64,000 nt of DNA from Doris montereyensis (GCA_037039925.1 JAXRKP010000876.1:62001-126000); one strand, 5' to 3'; shown: positions 1 to 14,959, counted from the stretch's first letter. Translations and numbers: made by a program. The notes: a model not told the origin generated them from the sequence alone.

Positions 1-920
1 CGGCTGCCTACGGGAGTTTGAATGAAGGTGGAGAAACGACACATTTGCTTCATCTGGCGGAAACACATTTGGGAAAATTCTAAATGAAATTAAAGTGCAA
101 TACCCTGTGTAACTTTTCTTGAACTTGAAGAAATAAATATTTTTTTGGAAAACAAAACATTTTTTATGTTATTCTTAAAAAATCTTATTTTTAAGTTTAA
201 ATAAATCTTGGAAAAAAAAATAATTTATGACCTTAAACTCCGAGATAAAGTCAAAGAGAGGAAGAAAATAAAATAAAGAGATAAATCCAGTGGGAGGAGC
301 TACGCTATGTTCAATGTGGGTCAATCAAAGATTGTGTGACAGTATTGCAACAACGGATGGGACTGAAGACTGTGACGACAGTGGCCAGAACATGAGCAGT
401 TCAATGAGTGAGTGAGAGGAGTGACGATAGACTGACTGACTGATGAACACGAGCAGTTCAAATGTAACAATGACAAGGGACCGTACCAAGACTAATCGGA
501 CTGAGACTGAAACCAACCATGAAGTTCGAGGAAGCATTGGACTATGGAGATATGTTGTTACCGAGAAGTGCAGGTGTCTCGTTTAGATATATGAACATTT
601 TTCGTAAACGTTTTACCGGTCCATGTTACCTAATTTGTATAATATAAACAGTTCGCAGCTTGTGTATAATGATTGATTGACGTTGTGTAAATGACAATAA
701 ATTGTTGGAAAATTTTATGTGTGGTACAATATACTTAATAGCTCACAAAGAAAAAGAGAAGTCCAATGGCTGAAATTTTGTTAAAAGATTTTTTAAATCC
801 TACAAAAGGAAATTTGTTGTGTTCTTTCCCTTGGGTCCCTATCACGTGTGCAGTCTAAGTAACAGGTATTATAAAAATTGTTATGGATAATGTGAGTAAA
901 CTGGGGGGGGGGGGAAGTCT

Positions 921-1120
921 ATCAACCATCCCTTACCCTTCTCCCTTAAACTAAAATAGAAGCTTCCCCTCAACAAACCCCCACCACACCCCACAGGGCC
1001 GCTTACCCCCCCCCTCCCCATCCGAGGCAAGCGTGGGTCGCCAGGAAATGCATAGCAATAGGGGTAAACATATATATGTGTTTTAGTGTTAACCATTTAT
1101 CAACCATCCCTTAACCTTTT
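921..1120. repeat. C-rich dispersed repeat, copy 1
   Basis: A segment of about 200 bp contains AACCATCCCTTACCC, a long C run, and GAGGCAAGCGTGGGTCGCCA. The same order of words recurs at about 2700-2860 (GAGGCAAGCGTAGGTCACCA) and partly again at 2850-2915. This is a dispersed or tandemly duplicated element of unknown class with no coding potential. Confidence 0.6.
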
Positions 1121-2699
1121 TAATTCTGACCTCAATATCAATCGATAATCTCATTCTATGGTGTACAAGGCTTTCACACTTGGCACTAAAAATGTTCTCG
1201 CCCACTGATGAGTCTGCGCGCTTGACCACAAATTTCCTGTGATTAGTGTGATGGTTTTTTTTTATCTCTGTTTAGTTAAGTGATGTAGCAGGCAATTCAT
1301 TTTGTTATTGTTATTGTCATCGTGTTAAGATTGCATTGTTTACCAACAGTAACATCTATTACAGCCTACTTTTATTGAACATGACATGGAATAATACTGG
1401 AGTTGGCCCACAACTAATGAAGAGGAATATGAAAGGTCTAATACTAAAAGGTTTATATAGAAAACAGGTCAGGACTGAGAGATCTTCCGTGTGCCCAACC
1501 TTCATTATAAGCAACAAGGAGACATAGAAACAAACAAACACTAAACAATGCTGAACGAAACTAATCGAGCCAATGGTGCAACGACCCATCACAAGCAATT
1601 TCCATCAACAGAGCAAGCTTCATAACAACAAAAAGAAAGAGACAAAAACAAAGAAGAAAACGAAACAACTGCCATACGGAGAGAGAGGAGGGGGAGAGAA
1701 AGGGAGAGAGAAAGAGGAAAAGGAGAGATAAAGAGTAGGAGCAAGATAAAGAAAGACGGATAGAAAGGAGGGATAAAATGAGAGAGAGTGTGTGTGAGAG
1801 AGAGAGAGATGAGGTAACATACAGATGGAGGGGGAGGGTACCACGTGGCTGCATGATCAGGCTTTACCCCAGTCGTTCAATAATAGCGTGGCTGGCTGTG
1901 TCGAATATTATGTAGTAGAGTTTCAATGAATAACATTTATTTTTATTTCTAAAGGAATCATTTTCATCCTCACATCTAAATAAAATGATGGAACAATAAT
2001 ACTAACAGTGTTAGTATTATTAATACATGGGGAAATGTCCAACCGCCTTTCGCTAATCCCATGACCGAGTCCAGTATGCATAGGTAAACATTCCCATGAT
2101 GAAAGCAACGGGCCCCCCCGGTTTATTGCTTTCACAAGTGTGTACCGCCCCAGCTGTGGTAACGCGCTATTGACTGAAGGTCACGCCCTCCATTCAGACA
2201 GACCATAGGTGCAATGTGATTGGCCACTGATATATTTTATTTCTTATATCAATCACTTTCTTACTTTTTACTAAAGTAATTGGCATCTGTCCAGAAGTTG
2301 ACGTCAATCATACGAAGATAAGAGTCTTTGGTTTTGTCCATTTTGCAGAGGGTCCACAGCCTGCATATGAGATAGAGCTTCTGTGTGTTTTTGTATCTCT
2401 TTATAAGAAATATATCGAGTGTACGTGTGCTAGACTCCGAAATGCCATTTACACCCCTTTAGAAGAATAGACTTTCTCGGTTTGGCATGATGTTAGTTGA
2501 TCAGCGTAGTTGGTTAAAATAGAGGCATTCCCAAAACCTGTCTTTGAGTGCACTGCAGTGCAGTTATACAGGACCCGCCACTAATGCTTTGTCTCGCTGG
2601 AAGGCCGGGAGTGAAGCAAATGTACGGGACCTGCTATTAGCATCTAAGGTGTGCTTAGGAGTGACCAGCGGCAGGAAAATATACGGGACCCACCAGAAA

Positions 2700-2915
2700 A
2701 GGGTTAAAACTTGAAACAGAAGTTCCCCCTGAATGACCCCCCCACGGCCCCGCTATCCCCGCCCAAACCCCATTCCGAGGCAAGCGTAGGTCACCAGGGA
2801 AACGCATACCAACAGCTTAGTTGCTGGGGATGAATATGCATGTTTTATTGTTAACCATCTCTTACCCTGCTCCCTTAACCTGAAACATAAGTTTCCCCTG
2901 AACGCCCCCCCCCCC
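2700..2915. repeat. C-rich dispersed repeat, copy 2 plus partial copy
   Basis: This is the second copy of the element at 921-1120. It shares the AACCATC...TTACCCT words, the C-run and the GAGGCAAGCGT block. A further partial copy begins at the internal GTTAACCATCTC (about 2850), so the repeat is partly tandem. Confidence 0.6.
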
Positions 2916-3493
2916 GTCCTTAACCAACTGCTGTACCGGTATGCTCCTCATAGAGTTGAGAAGGGCTTTGAATGAAATGGCCTGTTGGAGGATTAATGAT
3001 GTATAGTCAGTGAGCCTGCACTTGTGGGGATACAGACTATAAATCTTTATCTTTTTTGCTCCCAGTTTAACAAGCTGCAGATCATAATAAACGAAGAAGT
3101 TGTGGTGAATGCAAACATGTAAAAAAGCGAGATAGGAAAGACGTGACTGCAGTTTCTTGTTTTTTTGCGGGGCACTTGCCACCTCCAATCCACACCTTTT
3201 TTTTTTCCTTTACGTCAAGTTTTTTTATCTATATATATATACCTCAACCCTTTTGCTATGACAAAAAATAATCCCATGGTTCATGTCATCAGGCTGGTTC
3301 GCTCCATGAACCTCCTTCCCTTCCCCTCGTTTATATATTTTTTAAAGTATATATATATATATATACCATTTTATCATGACTTCATGTCTAAATATTGAAT
3401 AATAATAAAAAGTTGTATTCATTCTTACTTTTTAAACATTGTTTCATCGTTAATTGATTTAAAGTATCAACGTTTATTTTTTCCAATTGTCAG

Positions 3494-3664
3494 GAGCTCA
3501 GATTATTGACCTGATGATGCTTGTCCTTGATGTCACGAAGGGAATGCAGACTCAGACAGCCGAGTGCCTGGTCATTGGGGAAATAACCTGCCACAAAATG
3601 ATTGTCGTCCTCAATAAATTGGACATGATTCCAAAGGAAAAGAAGAATGCGTACTGTTGAAAAG
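3494..3664 (+). CDS. EEFSEC: EEFSEC exon A: end of GTPase domain (NKxD motif)
   Basis: The acceptor is TTTTCCAATTGTCAG and the donor is AAG/GTTCTT. The first two bases complete a Gly codon from an upstream exon. The translation contains QIIDLMMLVLDVTKGMQTQ and the guanine-specificity motif NKLD. Near the end a T at about 3652 breaks the frame. Without it the reading is KNATVEK, it joins exon B in phase 0, and the exon is exactly 2 + 56 codons. With the T, a TGA appears just before the donor. Confidence 0.92.
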
Positions 3665-6600
3665 GTTCTTAACATAACCGGAAGATAAATTATATATTAT
3701 AATATAAGTTAATATAACATGTTGTTGGTGATGTGTTGTGTTGATGTTGAGAAAGGTTCTGTCAGTAAATTTATCATCGCCTCTCACCCCTTCCATGGTA
3801 TAGACCACTGACAAGGGATTTCTGTCTTTCTGTCTCTTTGGGAGATCTTTCTTAGCTCACTCCAACTGACATCCAGTCTCTTCCGGTCCTTTCTACACTC
3901 CTTCTCCAAGTGTCCTGTGGGCTACCCTGGTGTCGTCTTCCTGCAGATTCCATTGTAGCACTTGTCTTGTTATATTATATTTGAAGCAGGTTTTCGCAAA
4001 GTGTATCTGATCCGTGTGGATATCGGGGTCCCTCAGCAGCGCGGGTACTAGAATTTGCCCACTGCGATGCTAACGTGTCGTCAGAGACTACTAAATAGCA
4101 CAAAAGATCCTCTGGGTCAGAGGTTGGGCATCCTGTAAAAAAAATCTGTTACAGAAACACAGACAAGAGTAAATTTATAGGGTTTTAATTTTCATATTAC
4201 AGTAGGTACCGTCTAAGTACCCAGTACTTGGGAAGCAGAGAAAACAGGCATTTAGACGGAACGGCATTTAGGCGAAAATAGGTCAGCAAGTGAGTTCATC
4301 GAGCATGGTGCAGAAACGCGACATTTACCTCCCTTAAATCTGAGATAATTGCATTTTAAAAAATGTATTCCGTTATTTGAATGTTTTTTCTCATATAAAT
4401 TTAGAAAAGAATAGTATAATACTTTGAAACATCATACAATCGTGGAGGCTTTCAAATACTTGTCGACCCTATTTCAACTGTTCCGGGTCTATAACACATG
4501 TCGGATGGCACTTTTCTTATACCAGGTGCGCGGAATGTTTCCCGTAAATTTTCTGGCTTTCATGGTACAGTCAATGTTGAAAGTTAGGCCAGTATCATTT
4601 GTAAAAAAAATCAATAAGATAAGATGAAAGAACCGATACCATATCCGGTACTTCAATAAACGAGATTTGTCCGATTTGTGGTAAAAAAATGCCCTCCTCG
4701 ACACCCCCCCACCCCCCTTAAAAAATAACAAAAAGAATTTGAAACTTTAAATCCTATAATATAAAAATTCATATATGTTAATTTTTGTTCATAGCAGGCA
4801 TCATTTTGATTTTTTAAAGTAGGTCAAATAGTTTTTATGCATGCCTTTATCTGATTTCAGATGAAGAAGAGAATTTTGAAAACGTTGGAAACGACTCGCT
4901 TCTCCGGATGTCCGGTTGTCGCTGTTGCTGCTAAACCCGGAGGCCCTGAGGTAATGTTTGATAAAAGTATCTACACCAGTAAATCACCCGACAGTTGTCA
5001 GAAATTCAAATTCAAATTCAACTACTTTAATGCATCCGAGATGGAAATTTGTTTTACAGATGTGTAAAAGTGGATAAATGTATAGGTAGATAAATTATGT
5101 GTATGTACAAAAAAATTAACGTTTACATGCACACAATATATATAATTATATATAGAATATATAGTATTTAGAAATTGTATTTAAAAAAGTAATTACATAT
5201 ATTGTATCACATATTCCAATAAAACGGATATTTATAGTGCACAAAGATCATACAAAAATTTCAAAGATTCACCAATGGGATGTTTTGAAGGGTACAGAAG
5301 AGATATCTCACAATGAACAGACCAACATGAGCGCAGCTCGCCAAACCCCTCCTCTGCCATTATTTTTCTCTAGAGTAACAACGGAAGTTATAATGCTTTC
5401 TCCTCACTGCCCGTCTCTCTTTCACTCTATTGCTTTGGGCTACACATTTATATGCCAGGGCCGAAACACACCCACTAATGGAAGTCCAGCCTTCGTTAGA
5501 TTTGTAATGGAGCTAGTTTAGTATGTCATCAAGTCTGTGTTAACCCTAGAACTGCTAAGCCAGCCTATTGGCATATAATGACTTTTACACTATATGAAAC
5601 AAAGGAGGTCCCATATGCAGATCACAACGCTGCATGTGAAATATATTTTGGCTGTTTACAGAACAGTCCGGGGAAAATTTAGATATCCTACCAAAAGATC
5701 AGAGATTACCCTGTAATGGGGCGCTAGCGCACAAAATTATCTGCCCTTGTTTCAGAAACAGATGGTAATTCCTTTATGTGGAGCCTGAATCCTTTATTTA
5801 ATTATAGGAAAATACGAGAGTAGGGAGTACCCCACGTCATTATTCATGAATAGTAATGCTATTATTACAAAAGCAGTACAACTACTACTACTACCATTTC
5901 TACTCTTGTTAATAATCATTCTAATACTGTAAATAAAATTGCCAATATTTGTTATGATGATTATTATAATAATAATAAGAGAAGGAAAAGGAAGAGGATG
6001 ACCACAGGTAATGATAATAACAAAAACTGAGTTCCTATTTTTATAACTTAGGGGCGACGGAAAGAGTTAACCACGGCCAATCTCGTGAGGTCTAACCGAG
6101 AATGCCGGAAACGGGCTAAATGCCCCTGTAGTTTTGTTTTTTTGATCCACGCTCATAAAATGTCATTTATTGTATTTGTGAAGTCTGTTCTCAATACTTA
6201 CAACATTCTCTAACAAATTATTAAATTTCTTAACCTTGCTACAAGTTCAATTTTTTCTTCTTCTTTCTTTCGTGTGCTATTTCTTTCAACTCGTTCGTTT
6301 GATAGAAGGACATCTTCATCCAGGTGTATAACCCATTATAAATATATCTCGACACAGGGAGATACAGCATATTTATTTACAAGCGGGATATGAAAATGTC
6401 GATTATTAATTAGATTCTATGGCAACACAAGATAGTCGGACTTGAGCAATCTAGATTTCTAAAGTTCGAAAGGGCAAGAATGCAAGCACTAAAGAATAAG
6501 CAGATCTGTCATTCTGCACTCCCGGTTAGCACTGGCAAGAATAAGTTGAGAAATGACAGACATAGGATTGAAGATGCCATAGCAACTATTTTCCCACAAT

Positions 6601-9600
6601 TTTATGATGTATACATAAATAAATCTAGTCATATAAGTTGATTCACATGTCTAAATAGATAAATCAGCGCATACTTCTTCTGCTATCATTATACAATAAA
6701 TAGCACTAGTAAAAACACCTATCTGGGAAATCGCACAATGCATCATGGGACAGATTGGCAACAGGAGCTAAACTCAAATTTTTAACCTTTCTGCCCATTT
6801 TCTTCAAGACTGAGGGAAATTGGTTTTTAGTCAGGTATCTTTTAACCATTTTACATCCTAAATCTTTTTCTTTTGTTTTACATTTTTGTTGTCTTCTTTT
6901 ACTTCAATGTCTTTCAATTAGGCCCCTGAAACAGAAGCAGTAGGAATTGACGAGCTAATCTCTGCCCTACAAATGTACACTTATATTCCTTCCCGCTCTG
7001 AGGACGGAGATTTTGTGTTTTCTGTTGACCACTGTTTTTCTATACGAGGCCAGGCACAGTGATGACGGGAACAACGTTGTCTGGAAAAGCTTGTGTGAAT
7101 GACGAAGGAAAGCAGTCTGTTTATGATGGAAAATATGTCACTGTCACCCGTGATGTCTGTTTATGATGGAAAATATGTCACTGTCATCCATGATGTCTGT
7201 TTATGATGGAAAATATGTTACTGTCATCCGTGATGTCGGTTTATGATGCAAAATATGTCACTGTCACTCGTGTGATGTCTGTTTATGATGCAAAATATGT
7301 CACTGTCACCCGTGATGTCTGCTTTTTGTTTTTGATTAATGTCCTTTGAAAATATGTCACCCACGATGTCTGCTTTTTTATTTCGATTAATGTCCTTGAA
7401 ATTTTAGAATTATATTGAACATAGTGTGAACAATATTAGCAGAGGGATTGCTTGACAGCTGGTCAAGGCACATTTAATCAAATTGATTTTATTGTAAAAT
7501 GTTAATGAAGAGTGTCATGGATAGGTTTTATCCATTAGCGACATTGAAAGATGAGTGGTAAGGCTGCTGGACATGAGATCATGAGGTTCTAGGTTGAATC
7601 CTAGCAGGCCAGTTCCGACGTTGTGTTCCGTGGAAGAGATACGTAGCACATTTTTTCTCCACTTGACCCAGGTGCAAATGAGTACAGGCACTAGCTTGGG
7701 AGTGAAAACCTGTGTCAGACTAGTGTCCTGTCCAGGAGGGGATTATTATCATCTGTTCCGCTTCACGCTGTAGAAACTGAGATTAGCTCTGGCTCTATGG
7801 GCCGTAATGGTTCTGGGGAAAAAACATTACTTTATCCGTTAAAGGATTTCAATGTTTCTTTTTTTTATTAGTTCCACAAGGGCATGTTTTATCACAAACT
7901 TTGGTGATTTGTCTGGCAATGACGCTGTTTTTTAATCTCTCCATTTCACTATGTTATTTTCAAAGCTTTCATATTTTTAAAAACGTTTTACAGCTACATT
8001 GTTTTTTTTTTTAGCTTTTATGGGTTGTTTCTTTTTTGGGGAGGGCGGTTTTAATTCCAATTTTTAAAGTTTGAAGTCACGTGTGACAATTTATTATTCT
8101 TTCATGTAAACTGAACAATTTTGAAGCGTTTAAGTATAATTTACGATTTGTAAAGCTTGCAGTATGCAGGCAAATGTAACAATTTTTAAGCATTCATTCA
8201 TTCATCAGGTTATTGTCTTGCAATCTTCACGTAAATGTGAAAATTTGTAAAGCTTGCAGTATTCAGGCAAATGTGACAATTTGTAACATTCATTAATGTG
8301 ACAATTTGTAATGCTTGCAATATTCAGGTATATGTGACAATTTTTTAAGCTTTCCATATTCGGGTAAATGTGACAATTTGTAAAGTTTTCAATATTCAGG
8401 TAAATGTGACAATTTGTAAAGCTTGCAGTTTTCAGGTAAATGTGACAATTTGTAAAGCTTTCAATATTCAGGTAAATGTGACAATTTTTTTCCATAAAAA
8501 TGTGACAATTTTAAAGCTCCATATTCAGATAAATGTGACAATTTTAAAGCTTTCAATATTCAGATAAATGTGACAATTTGTTTTCAGTTTTCAGGTAAAT
8601 GTGACAATTTATAAAGCTTGCAATATTTAGGTAAATGTGACAATTTGTAATGTTTGCATATTCAGGTAAATGTGACAATTTGTAAAGCTTTCAATATTTG
8701 GGTAAGTGTGACAATTTGTAAAGCTTTCAATATTCAGGTAAATGTGACAATTTGCAAAGCTTTCAATATTCAGGTAAATGTGACAATTTGTAAAGCTTTC
8801 AATAGTCAGTGAAAATTTTGTAAAAGCTTTCAATAGTCAGGTAAATGGGACACTTTATAAAGCTTTCAATATTCAGGTAAATATGACAATTTGTAAAGCT
8901 TTCAATATCCGGGTAAATGCGACAATTTGTAAAGCTTTCAATATTCAGGTAAATGTGACAATTTGTAAAGCTTTCAAACAAAGTATGACGAATTTAAGAA
9001 CCTTTTCTTTAATGCCACTTTTTAAAATGTTTCTTTGTCCATACCAGACTGTGGAAATACCTTCTTTGAGCACCACAAAGAAAATCAAATCTATGCAGAT
9101 GTTTAGTAAGCCTATCAACAAGATTAAACAGGTAAGAATGATTTTGATGCTTGAGTATACAAAATAATGTCTGTACGTCATTGGAGGAATAAGAAATAAA
9201 CATCATGCCAGAGAGGCACAAGAGAAAGGGTGGTTCAGAGGTGTCAACCTCAACCAGAAGGTCATGTGTTCCTGCAGTGCACTACATAATTTAGCTAAAG
9301 TGAAGAACTTTCTTAACTCGCATGGTCAAGAAAAAGAAAATGCAAATTGGATTGTTTTAAAGATAGGATAATCGTATATATTTTTTTCCTCGTCTGTTTC
9401 AGGGAGACCGCGCTGGTCTGTGCGTGACCCAATTTGACCCCAGTCTTTTGGAGCGGGGCCTGGTCTGTAGTCCTGGTGCCTGGTCACAGTAGAGGCCGTC
9501 CTAGTCTCCATTCACAAGATCTCCTACTACAAAGGTCCCATCTCCACAAAGGCCAAATTCCACATGACGCTCGGCCATGAAACTGTCATGGGTCGCGTTT

Positions 9601-12600
9601 TCATTTTCAGCGAACTCGAACAACAAGAGGACGGAGACGAAGAAAAAGTCAATGGGCGAATGGACTCGTTGGACGTTTCAGGATCGGAATTCAATTTTTC
9701 AAAGGAGTACGTTTACCAAAGCGAGTTCGTTTCACCCGCTAGGAAAGGAGATGAAAGGGGAGGAGGAGAACGCTGCACCCCAAGGAAACAATTTGCGTTG
9801 ATTGAGCTTGAAAGGCCAGTGACATGCTCTCCGTTCCGTTATCATTGGCTCCCGCTTGGACACTGACGTTCACACCAGTACCTGTAGGATGGCGTTCCAC
9901 GGGGTTATCTTGCATGCTGTGGCTGACAGCAAATATCGAGAGATGTTTCTTCCTAGGATTAAGATCTTCAAGGTAGGCTGGTGAGAACGCATGTACACAC
10001 ACACAACATGTCACATACTCTCTGTCTCCCTCTCTGTCACTGTCTACTCTCTCCCTACTCGGTAGTCCAGAGGCAAGGTGTCGGCCTCTCAACCGAAAGG
10101 TAGTGGCCAATGATTGAAAAATGTTCTCAAGTTTTTTCGATCAAAATCTACCCCCCCTCTTGACCAAGTAGGTGGATCGACACCTAGTCCCATCGGAGAA
10201 GGACGACGAAAAGGATGCTCTATTTGAAAATCACAAAACCCTGTGTGCGTTACAGATTCCTTGGCTGTGTACAGGACAGTCCGGGCAAGTAAAAATCCTA
10301 ACGAAAACCTCGAGATCACCGTAGGTGTGGATGTGGGGAAAATCAAATCAAATCAAAAGTCATCTTTTTGCTAGACTGCCTTGAAAATAGCCAGGGATTT
10401 TTAACGTGTACAGAGTTTTTTTTTTGTCATCTGCACATGGGCCCTCCTTTTTAATCATCTGTCGCCGACGGACTAGGCGTCAATCCACCTACTACCTGGA
10501 CTTGTCAGGCATGAATCCTCTACTGTTTGGGGTGAGAGGCTGACACCTGGCCTACTACTACTACTACTACCTGGACTTGTCAGGCATGAATCCTCTACTG
10601 TTTGGGGTGAGAGGCTGACACCTGGCCTACTATTACTACCTGGACTTGTCAGGCATGAATCCTCTACTGTTTGGGGTGAGAGGCTGACACCTGGCCTACT
10701 ACTACTACTACTACCTGGACTTGTCAGGCATGAATCCTCTACTGTTTGGGGTGAGAGGCTGACACCTGGCTTACTATTACTACCTGGACTTGTCAGGCAT
10801 GAATCCTCAACTGTTTGGGGTGAGGGGCTGACACCTGGCCTACTATTACTACCTGGACTTGTCAGGCATGAATCCTCAACTGTTTGGGGTGAGAGGCTGA
10901 CACCTGGCCTACTACTACTACTACTACCTGGACTTGTCAGGCATGAATCCTCTACTGTTTGGGGTGAGAGGCTGACACCTGGCCTACTACTACTACTACT
11001 ACCTGGACTTGTCAGGCATGAATCCTCTACTGTTTGGGGTGAGAGGCTGACACCTGGCTACTACTACTACTACCTGGACTTGTCAGGCATGAATCCTCAA
11101 CTGTTTTGGGTGAGAGGCTGACACCTGGCCTACTACTACTACTACTACCTGGACTTGTCAGGCATGAATCCTCAACTGTTTGGGGTGAGAGGCTGACACC
11201 TGGCCTACTACTACTACTACTACTACCTGGACTTGTCAGGCATGAATCCTCTACTGTTTGGGGTGAGAGGCTGACACCTGGCCTACTACTACTACTACTA
11301 CCTGGACTTGTCAGGCATGAATCCTCTACTGTTTTGAGGGGTGACCTGGGCTGACATGAATCCTCTACTGTTTGGGGTGAGAGGCTGACACCTGGCCTAC
11401 TACTACTACCTGGACTTGTCAGGCATGAATCCTCAACTGTTTTGGGTGAGAGGCTGACACCTGGCCTACTACTACTACTACTACCTGGACTTGTCAGGCA
11501 TGAATCCTCTACTGTTTTGGGTGAGAGGCTGACAACTGGCCTACTACTACCTACTTTGTCAGGCTACCTGACAACTGGCCTACTACTACTACCTGGACTT
11601 GTCAGGCTGTTTGGGGTGAGAGGCTGACAACTGGCCCTACTACTACTACTACCTGGTTGTGCATGAATCCTCTACTGTTTGGGAGGCTGACACCTGGCCT
11701 ACTACCTACTACTACCTGGACTTGTCAGGCATGAATCCTCTACTGTTTTGGGTGAGAGGCTGACACCTGCCTACTACTACTACTACTACCTACTGTCACA
11801 CCTGGACCTGTTTTGGGTCAGGCATGAATACCCTCAACTGTTTTGGGGTGAGAGGCTGACAACTGACCTACTACTACTACCTGGACTTGTCAGGCATGAA
11901 TCCTCAACTGTTTTGGGTGAGAGGCTGACACCTGGCCTACTACTACTACCTGGACTTGTCAGGCATGAATCCTCAACTGTTTTGGGTGAGAGGCTGACAA
12001 CTGGCCTACTACTACTACCTGGACCTGTCAGGCATGAATCCTCAACTGTTTTGGGTGAGAAGCTGGGCTGACACCTGGACTTTGCAGGCATGAATCCTCA
12101 ACTGTTTGGGTGAGAGGGACCTACCACTACTACCTGGACTTGTCAGGCATGAATCCTCAACTGTTTGGGGTGAGAGGCTGACACCTGGCCACTACCTGAT
12201 GGACCTGTGAGGGTGGAATCCTCAACTGTTTGGGGTGAGGGGCTGACACCTGGCCTCTGGACCACCACCATGTCCCCCATATATAAAGAAAAGAAGAAGA
12301 AAAAGAATAAGGGGAAAGGGAGTAAGAAATAAAGAGTGAGTAAAGTAAAATTCCCTCAAGGACCACGGCCCATAGATAGAGTTAGAGGTTATTCAGGTTT
12401 CTGTAGCACTTCTTTTCACCGACAGGCATACGACTTTAAAATGATGCAAATTATAATTATAAAGTTTAATTGAATGAAAATTCCAGAGATAATTTGTCGA
12501 CGAAAAATGATTTTTTTACCACAATCAGTTTTTATATTGGAATACGTGATACGATAAGTAATAACTTTTAATTGGAATAGTTATCTATTACTTTCTTTTT

Positions 12601-14832
12601 GAACAATATATGTTATACATGTTGTGTGCATAGAAACGTTATTTCTTATGTCCATTTACACGATTTATCTACTTATACTTCTATTCTTTTTTACACGTCT
12701 GAAAACCAAATTTGCCTCTGGGATGAAATAAAGTATTTGAATTGCATTGAATTTATTTGTTTAAGTGGAACAAATGATAGTAATCACCTCCTGGACAAGA
12801 TGCTAGTTTTGTCGCAGATTTTGACTCCCAAGCTGTTGTTGGTACTCATTTGCGCCTGGATGAGGAGGGGGGGGGGGGGGGGGGTTGCTTGTTAAGTGTT
12901 GGTTTTTTTTCAAGAAACACAACATGATCGGACCTGGCATTGCTAAAATTCAACCAAAGGACCTCATGCTCCCAAGTTTGGCAACCTAACCACTAGGCCA
13001 TCTTTATTCATATATTTTTGTCTCATGTCGTAGTGGTTGTTGTTGTAATTGAAGCTCACATTTTATTATTTTGTCACGTGTTGTTTTTTTTTTCCATTTT
13101 GAAGTTGTTATTTATGAAACTTTAATTTTCCCCTACATGATGTTCTTTTCCACACTTTGTGCTGGCTACCAAGACAAGATTTTAGCTCCTGACCATGTTT
13201 TTCTTTTGTACATCATGTTTTTTTCCTCGTTTAACGGTGGCTATGTCAAGCTCTTTTTTTTATGTGTGTTGTTTTCCTCATGTAAAGGTGGCTATTTCAG
13301 CTCTTTTTCTTACGTGTGTTTTTTTTTTCTCATGTAAAGGTGGCTATTTCAAGCTCTTTTTCTTACGTGTGTTTTTTTTCCTCATGTAAAGGTGGCTATT
13401 TCAAGCTCTTTTTTTTATGTGTGTTTTTTTCCTCATGTAAAGGTGGCTATTTCAAGCTCTCATGTGTTGTTTTCCTTTTCATGTGTTGTTTTCCTCTTGT
13501 AAAGGTGGCTATTTCAAGCTCTTTGTTTTCATGTGTTGTTTTCCTCATGTAAAGGTGGCTGTTTCAAGCTCTTTGTTTTCATGTGTTGTTTTCCTCATGT
13601 AAAGGTGGCTATTTCAGCTCTCTCTTTTTTCTCCTCATGTAAAGGTGGCTATTTCAGCTCTCTCTTTTTTCTCCTCATGTAAAGGTGGCTATTTCAGCTC
13701 TCTCTTTTTTCTCCTCATGTAAAGGTGGCTATTTCAGCATGTAAAGGTGGCTATTTCAGCTCTTTTTTTCCTCATGTAAAGGTGGCTATTTCAGCTCTTT
13801 CTTTTTTCCTCATGTAAAAGTGGCTATTTCAGCCCTAACCTTTTTTCAAAAAGTTTTATTTCTACTAAAATAGAACTAAATCAACTGAGAGAGATGATTT
13901 GGGCATGTAAACAGAATAAATGATAATAGAATAGCTAAATCAGAGTATACAATGCTAAAACCCAAGGTATAAGACCAAAAGGCAGACCTCGAAGAAAGTG
14001 GGAAGGAGACGTGAAAAAAAGAAGAAAACAGAAAATGCCGGGGGGGGGGGGGGGGGGCAGTCTGGAGAAAGATCATTTCGGACATCTAAACCCCATACAC
14101 CAGAAGGTAGAATGGGAACTGATAAAGAAAGACAGAAAGACACGTTTTTATTTCTTCATGTAGCGGTTGCTATCAACACTCAGGCCTTTGTCTCACATTA
14201 ATCCATTTCTTTTTCTTTCTCCAGACGAAGACTAGGGAAGGTCTCGTTGAGAGAGCGACTGACCGTTATTCCGTGATCGCCAAGAGCTTGTTCAAGAAAG
14301 AGACAAACATGGCTGCCTTTGCCAACCTAAAAGTTGTTTTGTCATCAGGAGAACGGGGTGTGATAGAGGGCAGTTTTGGGCAAAGTGGAAAGGTCAAAGT
14401 CAGAATACCAGGTAGGTTTCAGATCTGCCCTTGCCATTCTGTGGTGTTTGTGTTCAGTTTCTTTAACGTTATTTTGTTATTCCACTTTGTTTTTCCCTTT
14501 GTTTTAAGTACTAAGTGTTTGCCATTGAAGCTCTGATCTTTCTTTCAGTTATTACGTCTTTGCACTTTGTTTTACATGTTGTGCCATTGAAGCTTTCTTT
14601 CACCCCCTTTTTCTATTCCCTTTGTTTTAATCACAAGTGTTTCCATTCTTTGATCTTTCTTTCAGTTATTATTTTTCCCCTTTGTTTAAGTCTGTCTGTC
14701 TGTCTGTCTGTCTCTCTCACCCCTCTCTATTCTCCTCATTTCTGTTCCATATCTCTCTCTCTCTATTCTCTCTCTTCTGTATGTCTCATTTCTCTGTCTC
14801 TGTCTGTTCATTTGTCTGTCTGTCTGTCTGTC

Positions 14833-14921
<89 letters not shown>

Positions 14922-14922
14922 G

Positions 14923-14959
<37 letters not shown>

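Larger units (their letters stand above)
1..3493. other. Intronic/upstream region before first visible EEFSEC exon
   Basis: No coding exon is supported here. Family knowledge says EEFSEC needs upstream exons carrying the first GTPase motifs, including the DCPGH motif, and I do not find them, so this is probably intron. It holds a C-rich dispersed repeat (separate entries), a purine-rich tract at about 1660-1815, and short AT runs near 3225-3365. Open frames in it are short and of biased composition. Confidence 0.55.
4951..6921 (+). other. EEFSEC intron
   Basis: The intron runs from GTAATG to CAATTAG. It contains a LINE 3' tail (4995-5065), the 3' half of a tRNA-derived SINE (5600-5735) and simple runs of ACT and ATA triplets near 5875-5980. 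The rest is unique AT-rich sequence with no exon I can support. Confidence 0.65.
9973..14224 (+). other. EEFSEC intron with SINEs and two large arrays
   Basis: The intron is bounded by GTAGGC and TTTCTCCAG. It holds SINE A (10045-10372), a roughly 65-bp array (10485-12255), a SINE B copy (12783-13004) and a 36-bp array (13195-13835). A G-run of about 17 at 14041-14057 and another at 12867-12882 are homopolymers. No exon is supported; leucine-rich open frames at 11-12 kb are repeat translations. Confidence 0.8.
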
